This document shows positions 9,151 to 19,792 of a stretch of DNA of 64,000 nucleotides, piece after piece. The translations under genes were made by a program, and so were the position numbers. Positions within the stretch are counted from its first letter, which is position 1, and each line of letters starts with the position of its first letter. The DNA comes from Nitrospirales bacterium. Its GTDB lineage: Bacteria; Nitrospirota; Nitrospiria; Nitrospirales; UBA8639. The notes below the pieces were generated by a model, which searched no databases, had not been told where the DNA came from, and was given only the letters and a program-made list of their open reading frames with translations. The stretch is from assembly GCA_029261355.1 (NCBI GenBank), contig JAJDBM010000007.1:25870-89869 (forward strand), written 5' to 3'.

Positions 9151-9438
9151 GGGCAGCAACTACAAACAGGGGGAAATAAGAAAGTAAGAAAAAATGGCTA
9201 AGGAGAATGAGAGAATCAAGTAGGAGTCCACTTACGTTTCACGTCTTAACTTAGCTATGTAAATAACACCAGACCTGGTGCTCATTTTGTATGAGGGCCG
9301 CAACTACAAACAGCAGATAATGAGGACGGAAGGAGGAATGGCTAAGAAAAACGAGAAACTCAAATAGGAGTCCACCTACGTTTCCCTTCGTAACTTAGCT
9401 ATGTAAATGACACCAGACCTGGTGCTCATTTTGTATGG
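9151..9438. repeat. 144-bp imperfect tandem repeat covering the 3' end of the ABC ATPase gene
   Basis: Unit 1 is about 9151-9294 and unit 2 about 9295-9438, at a 144-base period. Both begin with a shared CAACTACAAACAG word and both contain AACTTAGCTATGTAAAT followed by the CACCAGACCTGGTG near-palindrome. Unit 2 includes the last 14 codons and stop of the downstream-most ABC gene; unit 1 holds a detached copy of that coding end (final residues CYLHS instead of CHLHS). The units have diverged most in the middle, so the duplication is not recent. Confidence 0.8.
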
Positions 9439-10399
9439 GACCAATGTGAATCAATGGAGGTTCATTGGTTTTGCAAATATCCATCACTTGTGGACAGCGT
9501 GTATGAAACCGACAACCGACTGGGGGATTGAGCGGAGACGGAACATCACCTTCTAAGACAATCCGATCACCTTGCTTTGAAGGGTCAGGTATGGGATTAG
9601 CAGATAAGAGCGCCTGGGTATAGGGATGTTGTGCATCTTCAAACAAGGTCTCAGTTGGAGCAACCTCAGCCAATTTCCCGAGATACATCACCGCAATCCG
9701 TTGAGCAAGATATTCCACGACATTCAGATCATGCGTGATGAATAAGTAGGCTAATTGAAACTCCTCTTGAAGATCTTTCAACAAGTTAATGATCTGGGCT
9801 TGGATCGAGACATCCAATGCCGAGACCGCCTCATCACACACAATAAACTTAGGCCTCAACGCCAAAGCTCTGGCAATCCCCACACGTTGCCGCTGCCCTC
9901 CAGAAAATTCATGAGGATATCGTGAATGATGCTCAGGACGTAACCCAACACGAATCAGTAATTGCTCCACCTGATCTTGGAGATCACTGCCTTTGGCTAA
10001 TCGATGAATCTTCAGGGGCTCCCCGACAATCGAGCCAACCGTCATCCTCGGGTTTAATGAACTATAGGGATCTTGAAAAATGATCTGCATATGACGACGC
10101 GCTGCTCGTAACTCTTTCGCGCCTAGATGAAAGATATTATTTCCTTCAAATATGGCCTCACCAGCGGTTGGCTCCATCAGACGAAGAATGGTTCGTCCGA
10201 CCGTCGTCTTCCCACACCCTGACTCTCCCACCAACCCCAGGGTTTCGCTATGTTGAATGGTCAGGCTCACATCATCGACAGCCTTCACCCAGGCAGACGT
10301 TCTTGAAAAGACTCCACTTCGTACTGGGAAGTATTTTTTAAGCCCGTTCACTCGAAGGAGCGGTTGTCCATTCTGCGTATGCTCAGAGATTGCCGTCAT
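9395..10399 (-). CDS. dppF: Peptide ABC transporter ATP-binding protein (DppF/OppF type)
   Basis: One of two ATPases powering the peptide importer encoded here. Walker [13 protein letters not shown], the signature [18 protein letters not shown], Walker [13 protein letters not shown] and the H-loop [10 protein letters not shown] are intact. The C-terminal oligopeptide extension (GCRFHTRCP, then VWCHLHS) has the Cys spacing seen in OppF/DppF. ATG 10399 has a GGGGTAAG site 8 bases upstream; an in-frame TTG lies at 10423. It is the last gene of the minus-strand operon dppA-B-C-D-F, and its final codons are tandemly duplicated downstream. Confidence 0.92.
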   Translation of the reverse strand: MTAISEHTQNGQPLLRVNGLKKYFPVRSGVFSRTSAWVKAVDDVSLTIQHSETLGLVGESGCGKTTVGRTILRLMEPTAGEAIFEGNNIFHLGAKELRAARRHMQIIFQDPYSSLNPRMTVGSIVGEPLKIHRLAKGSDLQDQVEQLLIRVGLRPEHHSRYPHEFSGGQRQRVGIARALALRPKFIVCDEAVSALDVSIQAQIINLLKDLQEEFQLAYLFITHDLNVVEYLAQRIAVMYLGKLAEVAPTETLFEDAQHPYTQALLSANPIPDPSKQGDRIVLEGDVPSPLNPPVGCRFHTRCPQVMDICKTNEPPLIHIGPIQNEHQVWCHLHS

Positions 10400-10466
10400 C
10401 TTAGTCTTACCCCAAGGGTCCAAGCAGAACTGTTCATGGTTAACGTTTGCTTATTCACGATGCCTC

Positions 10467-11432
10467 TCAACTATGCAGCCAACATGACGTCTCATGACCA
10501 TCACCAATTTGAATAAGAGGAGGGGGCTGCTCTGCACAATGCGCCAACACATCCAGACAGCGTGAGGAAAAATGACATCCGGTTGGATATTGCAACGGCG
10601 ATGGCACAGTCCCCTTAATCGACTCAAGTCGCTTCCCTCGTTCACCAGGTCGAGGAAGAGAATTGAGTAGGGCCTTAGTATAGGGATGAGAAGGGTTTTT
10701 AAATAATTGTTCAACATTCGCCCGCTCAGCAATCTTGCTGGCATACATGACAATCACATCGCGCGAGAATTGTGCAACGACGCCTAAATTATGCGTGATG
10801 AGCAAAATGGCCATACCCATTTCATCTTGAAGACTTTTCAAAAGATCAAGAATTTGTGCCTGGATCGTCACATCCAGGGCAGTCGTCGGTTCATCTGCAA
10901 TAAGGAGGTCTGGCTTACAGGCCAAGGCCATCGCAATCATGACACGTTGCTTCATGCCGCCAGACATTTCATGTGGATATTGATCAATACGACGTTCTGG
11001 AGAAGGAATACGGACCTTGTCAAGAAGCCTGAGGACTTCCTCTCGAATCTCGCGTTTAGAAAGATCCGTATGAATTTGAAGAGACTCTCCAATCTGATCA
11101 CCAATGGTAAAGACAGGGTTCAGAGAAGTCATCGGCTCTTGGAAAATCATCCCAATCGACTTCCCTCGTATCTTTCGCATTTCTCCTTCTGGTAGATCGA
11201 GTAAATTCTGTCCCCGAAAGAGAATTTTGCCTCCAACAATCCGTCCGGGCTTATCGACCAACCGCATCACGGAAAAGGCCGTCACTGACTTTCCACATCC
11301 AGATTCTCCGACGAGCGCAAGCGTCTCGCCAGGTTGAATAGAAAGGCTCACATCCTCCACGGCCCGAATCTCACCTTTATCGGTGAAAAATGAAGTGGAA
11401 AGATTCTGTATTTCTAAAAGAGGTTGAGACAT
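10467..11432 (-). CDS. dppD: Peptide ABC transporter ATP-binding protein (DppD/OppD type)
   Basis: 321 residues with Walker [14 protein letters not shown], signature [20 protein letters not shown], Walker [13 protein letters not shown] and H-loop [11 protein letters not shown]. The oligo/dipeptide C-terminal domain ([13 protein letters not shown]) contains Cys residues that may hold an iron-sulfur cluster, as reported for some OppD/DppD proteins. It lies 8 bases after the permease gene stop and 67 bases before dppF on the same strand, so the operon context is clear. It forms a heterodimer with DppF at the inner membrane. Confidence 0.92.
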   Translation of the reverse strand: MSQPLLEIQNLSTSFFTDKGEIRAVEDVSLSIQPGETLALVGESGCGKSVTAFSVMRLVDKPGRIVGGKILFRGQNLLDLPEGEMRKIRGKSIGMIFQEPMTSLNPVFTIGDQIGESLQIHTDLSKREIREEVLRLLDKVRIPSPERRIDQYPHEMSGGMKQRVMIAMALACKPDLLIADEPTTALDVTIQAQILDLLKSLQDEMGMAILLITHNLGVVAQFSRDVIVMYASKIAERANVEQLFKNPSHPYTKALLNSLPRPGERGKRLESIKGTVPSPLQYPTGCHFSSRCLDVLAHCAEQPPPLIQIGDGHETSCWLHS

Positions 11433-11440
11433 GCAGCGCT

Positions 11441-12421
11441 CTAACGACTTCGAAGTTTCGGATTTAAGGCCTCACGAAGACCTTCCCCAACTAGATTAAA
11501 CGCGAGCACAACCACAAAAATTGCAAAGCCGGGAATAAAGAACAGCCAAGGCGCATCAAAAATAAAACCTTTGCCATCAGACAAAATATTACCCCATGTT
11601 GCATAAGGCGGCTGTACGCCAAACCCTAAAAAACTGAGCGCCGACTCCGTCAAAATAGCACCGGCCACACCGATAGTAGCCGACACCAAAACTGGAGCAA
11701 TCGCATTCGGCACCATATGTCTAAAAATGATTCTTCTCTCAGGGATGCCTAACGCCTGCGCTGCTATGACAAAATCTTGTTCGCGCAATGAAAGAAACTC
11801 AGCTCTGACAAATCGTGCAGTCCCCATCCAACTGGTCAACCCAATCACAATCATGATGTTGTAAATACTTGGAGGTAATAATGCCACAACGGTTAAAATA
11901 AGAAAAAACGTCGGGAAGCAAAGCATGACATCGGTAAAGCGCATGATCAGTGTATCAACAGTCATGAATCCCAGTTTCATTTTTCCGTAAAATCCAGATA
12001 GCCCTCCTAGAAGAATCCCGATGAATACCGAAATCCCGACGGCGATGAACCCAATTGATAGGGAAACAAATGCGCCTTGCAACATACGAGCAAACACATC
12101 GCGGCCCAATTCATCCGTTCCAAATACGTACACCCCGAATGTGGGTTGAATGTCTAAAGCTACGACTTCATCGGATGGAAACGACAGTGGAGGGGAAAAT
12201 TTATCGGGTAATCGAACAATTTCGGTATCAAACACAATCACCCACTCCGTCAAAACCTTTCCTGCCATAGCCGCAACAAACAGACAAGCCAAAATCACAC
12301 AGCCTGCGACAGCTATTCGGTCTTTTTGGAAAATGCGGACAAATTCTTCCCAGGGTGTTTCATGCGGAAGAAGTGGCTCTTCATGCATTTCCTGGGCTGT
12401 ATCGATTGTCTGATTATTCAT
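11441..12421 (-). CDS. dppC: Peptide ABC transporter permease (DppC/OppC type)
   Basis: 326 residues with an N-terminal OppC_N region, about six transmembrane segments and the permease EAA loop (VIAAQALGIPERRIIFRH) that docks with the ATPases. A periplasmic insert with FGVYVFGTDELGRDVFARM is characteristic of OppC/DppC. It pairs with DppB to form the channel. Second permease of the operon, 38 bases after dppB. Confidence 0.92.
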   Translation of the reverse strand: MNNQTIDTAQEMHEEPLLPHETPWEEFVRIFQKDRIAVAGCVILACLFVAAMAGKVLTEWVIVFDTEIVRLPDKFSPPLSFPSDEVVALDIQPTFGVYVFGTDELGRDVFARMLQGAFVSLSIGFIAVGISVFIGILLGGLSGFYGKMKLGFMTVDTLIMRFTDVMLCFPTFFLILTVVALLPPSIYNIMIVIGLTSWMGTARFVRAEFLSLREQDFVIAAQALGIPERRIIFRHMVPNAIAPVLVSATIGVAGAILTESALSFLGFGVQPPYATWGNILSDGKGFIFDAPWLFFIPGFAIFVVVLAFNLVGEGLREALNPKLRSR

Positions 12422-12459
12422 CCTAAATCATAACTTCGGATTGTTGAGGTATCCCATGT

Positions 12460-13422
12460 TCACTGAAGTCGAATTCTAGGATCAACAACGGCATAGAGAA
12501 TGTCTGATAGGAGCGTCCCTGCTAGCGTCAGGACGGCAGCAATAAAATTGATCGTCAAAATAACCGGAAAGTCTCTGGCGAGAATCGCTTCATAGCCCAG
12601 TCGGCCCAAGCCAGGCCATGCAAAAATTTGCTCAAAAATAACTGATCCCCCAATAAGCCCAGGAAGAAGCAGCCCGAACATGGTGACGAAGGGGAGTAAT
12701 CCATTTCGCAACGCATGTCTGTAAATCACCGTATCTTCCTCCAACCCTTTCGCACGAGCCGTTCGGACATAATCCTGGCCTATGACTTCTAACATTTGTG
12801 AACGGACGTATCGAGAGAGAACCGCGACACCCAAGATAGCCGACATCAAGGAGGGAATCACTAAATGCCAGATACGATCCATCAGACGAAAAACTGGTTG
12901 AGCACCTTCGATCCCAAAGGTTTTCATCCCGATGACCGGAACTCCAAATACCTCGACAACCCACAACACCATAATATAGGACAAGAAGAACCCTGGAAGA
13001 GAGATCAGAGCATAGGCGACAAATGTACTTGACCGATCATAGACCGAACCTCGTCGTATAGCTGAATGGATACCCGTCGGAAAAGCAAAAGTCCACACAA
13101 GTAGGGTGGCACAGATAAAAAGAGGAAGTGAGTTTAAAAATCGTCCCCATATTTTTGGTAACACCGGCTGGTTATCCTTAAACGACTTAAGCTCCCCAGA
13201 GTAGAGGTCTTTGACCCAATATACATACTGAAGATAGAGCGGATCATCTAAGTGAAAGGCGGCTCGAATTCGAGCGATGTCTTCAGGTTTCATTCTTGGA
13301 TTTGCAGGGTCAACCTGACTAGGCTCTCCTGGGGCAAGGTGAATCACGGAATGAGCCATAATCGAGACAATCACGAGCAACAAAATCCGTTGAAGCACAT
13401 TTCGTGTAATAAAAGCGAGCAT
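12460..13422 (-). CDS. dppB: Peptide ABC transporter permease (DppB/OppB type)
   Basis: 320 residues from ATG 13422 (an in-frame TTG at 13440 is less likely, since the protein family begins MLAFITRNVLQRI). It has an N-terminal transmembrane helix, a periplasmic region with FHLDDPLYLQYVYWVKDL, and five further helices with the EAA loop (TARAKGLEEDTVIYRHALRN). The tail DILYAVVDPRIRLQ is the DppB/OppB signature. It lies directly after the substrate-binding protein gene. Confidence 0.92.
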   Translation of the reverse strand: MLAFITRNVLQRILLLVIVSIMAHSVIHLAPGEPSQVDPANPRMKPEDIARIRAAFHLDDPLYLQYVYWVKDLYSGELKSFKDNQPVLPKIWGRFLNSLPLFICATLLVWTFAFPTGIHSAIRRGSVYDRSSTFVAYALISLPGFFLSYIMVLWVVEVFGVPVIGMKTFGIEGAQPVFRLMDRIWHLVIPSLMSAILGVAVLSRYVRSQMLEVIGQDYVRTARAKGLEEDTVIYRHALRNGLLPFVTMFGLLLPGLIGGSVIFEQIFAWPGLGRLGYEAILARDFPVILTINFIAAVLTLAGTLLSDILYAVVDPRIRLQ

Positions 13423-13500
13423 ACTATTCACTAAAACCAATCAGTACCATGGTGAAACAGAGTCATGAAGGTCACAATCATGGAACCTTTCACGTTTCAA

Positions 13501-15633
13501 CTAAAAATTTGGAGTAAATTCCAATTTCCTCCAACGATGAAAGTAGAATAACTCATCACCCGTTTTAGTTGGATAAATTTTCCCATAGGTCTCGTTCCCT
13601 TCTTCATCACTGTCAACCAGTACAATTTTCTTATCGAGCACGCGAGTACTCAGCGGTGAATACAAAAATGTGTACGGCTGATCTTCTGCAATGAGCGCAT
13701 GTAATTGATGGGCCAATTCACGTTGCCGCGCACGATTATATTCTTGTCGAATCCGTACAATAAGATCATCTGCCCGTGGATTGTGATATCCCACAAAGTT
13801 GAGTTGCTGCGGTCCGGCCTGACTGGAATGCCAGATCTGATATAAGTCTGGATCAATGTTCATGCTCCACCCCAACACTACAGCATCAAACTCTCCGGTA
13901 TTCACAAAATCTTTCAGGAAAATCGCCCATTCAAAATACTGCGTATTGCACTTAACGCCGATGTTCTTCCATGCATTCTGAGCGATCGTCATCACATTTT
14001 TCCGAATCGGATTGCCACTATTCGTGATGAGATTAAATTCAAAAATTTTCCCTTCTTTTTCTAGCCACCCATCAGCATTTCTCTGCCATCCCATCTCTTC
14101 AAAAAGAGCTAAAGCTGCATCAGGGTCGTAGGGAAGCGGAGTAATAGAATGGTCATACCACTCAGTATTTTGAGGGTACGGGCCAGTGATACGCTCACCC
14201 TCTCCATATAACAAATATTTCAAAAAATCATCGATATTAATTGCCATACCCAAGGCTTGCCGAATCTTGGCATCCGCAAATAAAGGCTTGCGGTTATTAT
14301 ATCCTATATAGGTAAAACCAAATCCTAAGCTCGAAAAGGATTGATAGGCTGGATTATCTTTATATCGGGCCACTTGGTGAGGTTGAGCCCCATAATAGTC
14401 AACAGCACCAGCCAGGAACTCCATTTCTTGAGTTAAGAGATCTGGGATAATACGCATATAATATTCTCGATATTGAGCAGGGCCTTCCCAATACTCATCA
14501 AATCGTTGAAGATGGATAAATTCATCCCCTTGCCATTCAACAAATTGAAAGCGACCAGCGCCTATCGGATGTCGATTAAATTCACTGTCTCGCATCCCAA
14601 AATTTTTCTTCGCCTCAGTCGAGAGTTCACGTTCCATCATCTCTAGGTTCATGGCTTGTTGATTGAGGAGATGTTCGGGCAAAATGTGCATCATCCACGC
14701 ATTGATTGCTGGCGAGTAGAGCCTTTTATATGTGACTTTCACCGTATGCGAATCCACGATTTCAACCACCTTAATCGGTTCAAAATCAGATGTCCGCGGG
14801 GATAAATTCTTAGGGTCCATAATCGCTTCATAGGTAAACTTCACATCTCCTGCATCAAACTCATGTCCATCATGAAAAGTCACACCTTTCCTAAGATCAA
14901 AGACAATTTGTGGATTATGCTCGGTCACAGGAAGCAGTTCAGGGTATTGAGCCTTCAGTTGTGATTGAATTTCTAGTGAGACCTCAGACGGAATAGAGAT
15001 ATACGGCTCATGAGAAAAATGATCCACATAGTGTTTACCAATGATAGGGGTCAAACGTGTGAACAAATCTTGGTCCACATGATCTAGGGTAAACTCGACT
15101 CGCTCAGGAACATTAATCGCCACCTCTACGGTTTCAATAGTAGGTTTTTCGTTGTTATCTTGTATTGATACGGAAACAACTGTCTCATGTCGATGAGCAG
15201 GCAACAGTCGTAGGGAAGTCAGGTGTGAACCGAGCTCAGAGAAAGACGTTTGCGTGAGACCTTGTTGAATTCTTCGTAATAGCTCAGCTCCAGAGACGAC
15301 CACCCCATCCGGAAATCGACTCTTGAGGTTGACAAGCAGATACGCCTTCTCGGTAATCTCCCAATCCGTGGCAAGCCGGCCACGTAAGCTCAAATCTTCA
15401 TCTAAATCCAACAACCCTTCAAATACATGACTCACAATAGCCGAACTGGCTCCATCGGCATTTAAAATTGGATTTAAGATTTTGGCATCTCCAATGGATC
15501 CTTCAATATAGGTGACAAGTCTATTGGGGTTTCCCGAAGCTTGATTCTCGTATGTGGGAACCCAAAAGTAAGATTGGAGAAGGACTATGGTAAGGACGAT
15601 AGGGATGATGAGGAGCAACCGTTTAATCGTCAT
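13501..15633 (-). CDS. dppA: Peptide ABC transporter substrate-binding protein (SBP_bac_5 family)
   Basis: 710 residues, longer than typical DppA/OppA proteins (about 530-550). An uncleaved signal or N-terminal anchor (LLLIIPIVLTIVLLQSYFW) precedes the family 5 binding domain. Typical features are the start of the domain (DAKILNPILNADGASSAIVS), FDLRKGVTFHDGHEFDAGDV and the later PYDPDAALALFEEMGW. About 150 extra residues are inserted after the first strand (residues 95-240). It delivers peptides to DppBC; no lipobox Cys is evident, so tethering is by the N-terminal helix. First gene of the operon. Confidence 0.9.
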   Translation of the reverse strand: MTIKRLLLIIPIVLTIVLLQSYFWVPTYENQASGNPNRLVTYIEGSIGDAKILNPILNADGASSAIVSHVFEGLLDLDEDLSLRGRLATDWEITEKAYLLVNLKSRFPDGVVVSGAELLRRIQQGLTQTSFSELGSHLTSLRLLPAHRHETVVSVSIQDNNEKPTIETVEVAINVPERVEFTLDHVDQDLFTRLTPIIGKHYVDHFSHEPYISIPSEVSLEIQSQLKAQYPELLPVTEHNPQIVFDLRKGVTFHDGHEFDAGDVKFTYEAIMDPKNLSPRTSDFEPIKVVEIVDSHTVKVTYKRLYSPAINAWMMHILPEHLLNQQAMNLEMMERELSTEAKKNFGMRDSEFNRHPIGAGRFQFVEWQGDEFIHLQRFDEYWEGPAQYREYYMRIIPDLLTQEMEFLAGAVDYYGAQPHQVARYKDNPAYQSFSSLGFGFTYIGYNNRKPLFADAKIRQALGMAINIDDFLKYLLYGEGERITGPYPQNTEWYDHSITPLPYDPDAALALFEEMGWQRNADGWLEKEGKIFEFNLITNSGNPIRKNVMTIAQNAWKNIGVKCNTQYFEWAIFLKDFVNTGEFDAVVLGWSMNIDPDLYQIWHSSQAGPQQLNFVGYHNPRADDLIVRIRQEYNRARQRELAHQLHALIAEDQPYTFLYSPLSTRVLDKKIVLVDSDEEGNETYGKIYPTKTGDELFYFHRWRKLEFTPNF

Positions 15634-16428
15634 AGACAAGAGGACAAGGAATTAAACAAAAATTCACCTAGACCCTAATAGTTAATGTAACAGGAAGTGC
15701 TGAAAGTGCGCCACTTACAAGCCCAAAAGGCTCACACTCACAAGCCTATTGGTCAATGACCATCATCATGATTTGATCAATATAAACTCAACTTAGGAAG
15801 TACAGCCATCCGAGGCGACTTGCCATTTTATCTTCCAATTCATCTTTCATGAAGTCATCCCTGACAAGCATCGACCGCTGCTCACATGCCAAGGAGTCTA
15901 ACGACACAATTGACCAGGTGACTCAAGGATTCTAGGAACAGCGATTTGTGGAAACAAGATGAAACACACATCCCTCTCATTCAATCCATCTAGGCAAAGC
16001 CCAATTGCACCCACCTAATAGTGCAACAATTCACCACTGCTACAATCTATGGAATACAAGGAGGCGACCAATTTTCACATCTGACCACAGTCACTCGTCA
16101 GACTCAGAACTATATATGTTTCAGAAAAATACGCATATTATCAATAACCTATTGAACCGCTTATTGCGGATAGGCTAAGATGTCGCCTCATTTCCTAAAA
16201 GTATTTGCTTAAATAAAAGAACGGACTATCCAAACATCTATTTTCCAGCAAGAGGTGGACCCAAGAATCTACATGTAGAACATTCCTTCAACGACACTTT
16301 CCCAAGTGACCTATCTTCATAATTTCTCCGCACTTATACGTTATTCGACTTGTCCCCAATAGACATCCTTCTTATGAGGGCCATCGCGCCCTGCACTCGA
16401 CACCTTTAATTTGGAGGGTAGACTTGGC
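15634..16428. other. 795-base intergenic region between divergent genes
   Basis: No convincing open frame or RNA gene is seen. It is AT-rich and should carry the promoters of the peptide-transport operon (minus strand) and the hybrid kinase (plus strand). I found no strong dyad or terminator. Confidence 0.5.
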
Positions 16429-18366
16429 ATGAATAACCATCGAGATCCATTTACCATTTTAGTGGTGGATGACAATCCTGGCCTCATCACCCTTATTCAA
16501 AAATATCTCCATCGAGAAGGATTTACTACTGTAGTTGTCCAGAGTGGTACTGAAGCCTTGACCTGGCTTTCAAGCCATCATGCAGACCTCATGCTTCTCG
16601 ACCTACAACTCTCAGACATCAATGGCGATGACCTTGTTCAGGCACTTGAACAGCAACATCGTCTACCACCCTTTATCGTCGTCACCGGACATGGTGATGA
16701 ACGCCTCGCTGTCAAGATGATGAAATATGGAGCACGTGACTATGTCATAAAAGATGATATGTTGCTTGAACTCCTCCCCTCGATTGTCATCCATACTTAC
16801 GAACAACTCAAAAGAGAACAACGACTGTTACAAGCTGAAGAAGAATTGAACGATGAGCGAGAGCGACTCTCAATTACCCTTGCATCAATTGCCGAAGGAG
16901 TCGTGACCACAGACATTCATGGATGTGTCACCTCCATGAATGCCGTCGCTGAAACACAGACAGGCTGGCAGCAAACGGACGCAATCGGTCACCTTGTAGA
17001 AAAAGTCGTGTACCTCGTAAATGAAAATGAACTGACCTCTCGAGAAGATCCAGTCAAAGGTGTCCTTGATTCAGGCGAAACGCTGAATCCGATCAAACAT
17101 CTACTCTTGATTTCTCGTGAAGGGATCGAACGAGCTGTTGTCACAAGTGCGGCACCTATTCAACGACAAGATAAAACGACTCTTGGGGCAGTTCTTGTCC
17201 TTCGTGATATGACGGATCGCATTCGAGCCGACCAAGAACTCGTGAAAGCCAATAAGCTTGAATCTCTTGGTATTTTAGCTGGAGGCATTGCCCATGACTT
17301 CAATAATTTATTAACGGGTATTCTGGGAAACATTTCTCTCTCAAAAATTTCACTCAACCCTCAGACTGAGGCCTTTAATTTTCTCGAGGAAGCTGAAAAG
17401 GCCTCTCTGCGCGCCAAAAGCCTCACCCAACAGCTGCTTACGTTTGCACAGGGTGGAGCACCGATCAAAAATCCAATGGCCCTTGAACCTATGCTGACAG
17501 AGTCGGCCACTTTTGCTTTACGAGGAACCAAAAGCCGATGTCAATTCCATTTCCCCTCAGACTTGTGGAGCGTTGAAGCAGACAAAGGACAATTGAGTCA
17601 TGTGATTCATAATTTAGTCATCAATGCCCATCAAGCCATGGCCAGAGGTGGGACCGTTACGCTCAGGGGAGAAAACATTGTCATTCGCACGACTGAGACT
17701 GAATGCAAAGTTGCCTTACCAAAAGGAAGTTATGTCAAAATTATTATTGAAGACCATGGAATTGGCATTCCAACCGAATACCTCACTCAAATATTTGATC
17801 CATATTTCACCACAAAACAATCTGGCAGTGGCCTCGGCTTATCCACCGCCTATTCAGTGACAAAAAACCATGGCGGAACAATGACCGTCACGTCTGAGCT
17901 AGGCAAAGGGACGCAAATGCATCTCTACCTGCCAGCATCGACAACACCACCGATGATCCGTGACGAATCATATCCCACCTCTATCATGGGTGAGGGAAAA
18001 GTGCTGGTCATGGACGATGAAGATTCAGTACGAATGCTGCTAGAAGAGATGCTGGAATACCTCGGCTATGAAGTCGAGAGTGTACCTGATGGTGACAATG
18101 CCATTACCCTCTACAAACAAGCCCAAGCCATGCAACAAGGATATTCTGCTGTGATTTTAGACTTGACAATACCTGGAGGATTAGGAGGAAAAGATACGCT
18201 ACAACAACTTCGTCAAATTGACCCTGATGTCAGAGCGATCGTCGCCAGTGGATATTCCAATGATCCACTCTTATCTCAATATACCGCATTTGGATTTCTT
18301 GGAATGGTGGCCAAACCATTCCAATTAGGCGAACTCAGTGAAGTGCTCCATCGAGTGACCATATGA
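16429..18366 (+). CDS. Hybrid histidine kinase: REC-PAS-HisKA-HATPase-REC
   Basis: 645 residues with no transmembrane segment, so a cytoplasmic kinase. The N-terminal receiver (ILVVDDNPGL, phospho-Asp in MLLDLQLSD) is followed by a coiled linker, a PAS domain (residues about 135-255), the H-box GILAGGIAHDFNNLLTGIL, an ATPase domain (N-box HNLVINAHQAMARGG; G-boxes EDHGIGIPTEYL and SGSGLGLSTAYS), and a second receiver (LVMDDEDSVRMLLEEM, phospho-Asp in VILDLTIPGG). The DFNNLL H-box belongs to the NtrB-like group. The ATG at 16429 has GGAGGG 10 bases upstream; the in-frame TTG at 16411 is rejected. No DNA-binding partner is adjacent. Confidence 0.92.
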   Translation: MNNHRDPFTILVVDDNPGLITLIQKYLHREGFTTVVVQSGTEALTWLSSHHADLMLLDLQLSDINGDDLVQALEQQHRLPPFIVVTGHGDERLAVKMMKYGARDYVIKDDMLLELLPSIVIHTYEQLKREQRLLQAEEELNDERERLSITLASIAEGVVTTDIHGCVTSMNAVAETQTGWQQTDAIGHLVEKVVYLVNENELTSREDPVKGVLDSGETLNPIKHLLLISREGIERAVVTSAAPIQRQDKTTLGAVLVLRDMTDRIRADQELVKANKLESLGILAGGIAHDFNNLLTGILGNISLSKISLNPQTEAFNFLEEAEKASLRAKSLTQQLLTFAQGGAPIKNPMALEPMLTESATFALRGTKSRCQFHFPSDLWSVEADKGQLSHVIHNLVINAHQAMARGGTVTLRGENIVIRTTETECKVALPKGSYVKIIIEDHGIGIPTEYLTQIFDPYFTTKQSGSGLGLSTAYSVTKNHGGTMTVTSELGKGTQMHLYLPASTTPPMIRDESYPTSIMGEGKVLVMDDEDSVRMLLEEMLEYLGYEVESVPDGDNAITLYKQAQAMQQGYSAVILDLTIPGGLGGKDTLQQLRQIDPDVRAIVASGYSNDPLLSQYTAFGFLGMVAKPFQLGELSEVLHRVTI

Positions 18367-18456
18367 ATGTCCCCAAGTCGTCACAAAAAGAGGGATGGGT
18401 GACATGCCTGGTGATGTAGTGGTCTCAATCAGCAGGTCTGAGTTGAACAGAGGATA

Positions 18457-18762
18457 TTATAATTCAACCTTGATATCTGAACCATCCAGCGTCACGGCAT
18501 AAGCCTTTACACAAACATCAGGATTATTGGCACAGGCCCCGGTTCTCACATTATATTCCCATCCATGCCATGGACATGTCACGACATCTCCCTCCAAATC
18601 CCCTTCACCTAACGGACCACCACGATGAATACAGGTATTATCAATCACAAAGTAGTTCCCATCCACATTGAAAACCGCTAAGTTTTTATCGTCAACTTCT
18701 GCTACGATCCCGCTTCCAGGGGAAACATCTTCTGTCTTTGCGACAACAATAAGCTCTCCCAT
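18457..18762 (-). CDS. Rieske-type [2Fe-2S] ferredoxin
   Basis: A 101-residue single-domain Rieske protein. The cluster motifs are CIHRGGPLG (Cys and His) and CPWHGWEYNVRTG (Cys and His), spaced about 18 residues apart as in NirD and dioxygenase ferredoxins. It transfers electrons in the cytoplasm; the partner cannot be told. AAGGTG precedes the ATG. It lies 50 bases downstream of the ApbC/Mrp gene on the same strand, so an iron-sulfur carrier and an iron-sulfur protein may be coexpressed. Confidence 0.9.
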   Translation of the reverse strand: MGELIVVAKTEDVSPGSGIVAEVDDKNLAVFNVDGNYFVIDNTCIHRGGPLGEGDLEGDVVTCPWHGWEYNVRTGACANNPDVCVKAYAVTLDGSDIKVEL

Positions 18763-18811
18763 TTTTCACCTTTCCTCGTAAACAACCAATGCTAGATATA
18801 ATGTACAGACG

Positions 18812-19708
18812 TTAACTCCCAGCTAACGGCTTTTTAATTTTCTGCAATAAACTGGATAGAGACGGCCCGTCACCTTGACCATCAGATGATTGTGTCATCT
18901 GCTCAACTAAGGATTTCGCAATCTGTTTAAATGTTTCAGCTTGCGGAGACGACGGATCAGCCACGACGATTGGGGTTCCGGCATCTCCCCCTTCACGAAT
19001 CGCTGGATCAAGAGGGATACGTCCCAGGAATGGAACTTTAAACTTTGCTGCAGCCCTTTCCCCACCACCATGTGAAAAAATTTCACTCCGTTCACCACAA
19101 TGCCCGCAGACATAAAAGCTCATGTTCTCAAGTACGCCTAAAATAGGAACATTCACTTTTTGAAACATCACAATGCCCTTACGTACATCTTGCAGCGCGA
19201 CTTCCTGAGGAGTGGTCACGGTAATCGCCCCGGTTAAAGGGACAAGTTGAGCCAGTGTCAACTGGACATCTCCTGTCCCAGGGGGAAGGTCGATCAGTAA
19301 GTAGTCCAGTTCTCCCCACACGACATCTCGAAAAAATTGCTGGATAGCCGAATGAACCATCGGTCCACGCCACACGACAGGGGTCTCCTCTGGGACAAAA
19401 AATCCCATTGACATCACTTGGACTCCATGGCCGACAGCTGGAATAATTTTATTCTCATCCTTGACCGGAGCTTCTTTCACACCCATCATGGTGGGAATAT
19501 TTGGACCATATATATCTGCATCCATTAACCCAACTTTTGCGCCAGTCAATGCCAAGGCAACAGATAAATTGACCGTGACCGTTGACTTGCCAACGCCTCC
19601 CTTTCCACTACTGACTGCAATGACATGCTTGACCCCAGGAATCAAATTATCCTTAGAGGCACTTGACTCAGTCGTTTGATTAGCTTGCTGAGGATTGTCC
19701 TCTGCCAT
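18812..19708 (-). CDS. apbC: Iron-sulfur cluster carrier ATPase (ApbC/Mrp/NBP35 family)
   Basis: 298 residues. Deviant Walker [18 protein letters not shown], Walker B-like [11 protein letters not shown] and the cluster-binding CGHCGE (CxxC) motif near residue 195 identify an Mrp/ApbC scaffold that transfers [4Fe-4S] clusters to apoproteins. It lacks the N-terminal DUF59 (MIP18) domain present in many Mrp proteins. A GGGAG site lies 9 bases before the ATG. It sits between a CxxC-type small protein and the Rieske ferredoxin, all on the minus strand. Confidence 0.93.
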   Translation of the reverse strand: MAEDNPQQANQTTESSASKDNLIPGVKHVIAVSSGKGGVGKSTVTVNLSVALALTGAKVGLMDADIYGPNIPTMMGVKEAPVKDENKIIPAVGHGVQVMSMGFFVPEETPVVWRGPMVHSAIQQFFRDVVWGELDYLLIDLPPGTGDVQLTLAQLVPLTGAITVTTPQEVALQDVRKGIVMFQKVNVPILGVLENMSFYVCGHCGERSEIFSHGGGERAAAKFKVPFLGRIPLDPAIREGGDAGTPIVVADPSSPQAETFKQIAKSLVEQMTQSSDGQGDGPSLSSLLQKIKKPLAGS

Positions 19709-19792
19709 AAAATCACACTCCCTTTATAATTGATCAAAATCAAAGTTCTACGGCCTGTCCTTCATCTGTATGACAGGAATATGCGGAACGTC

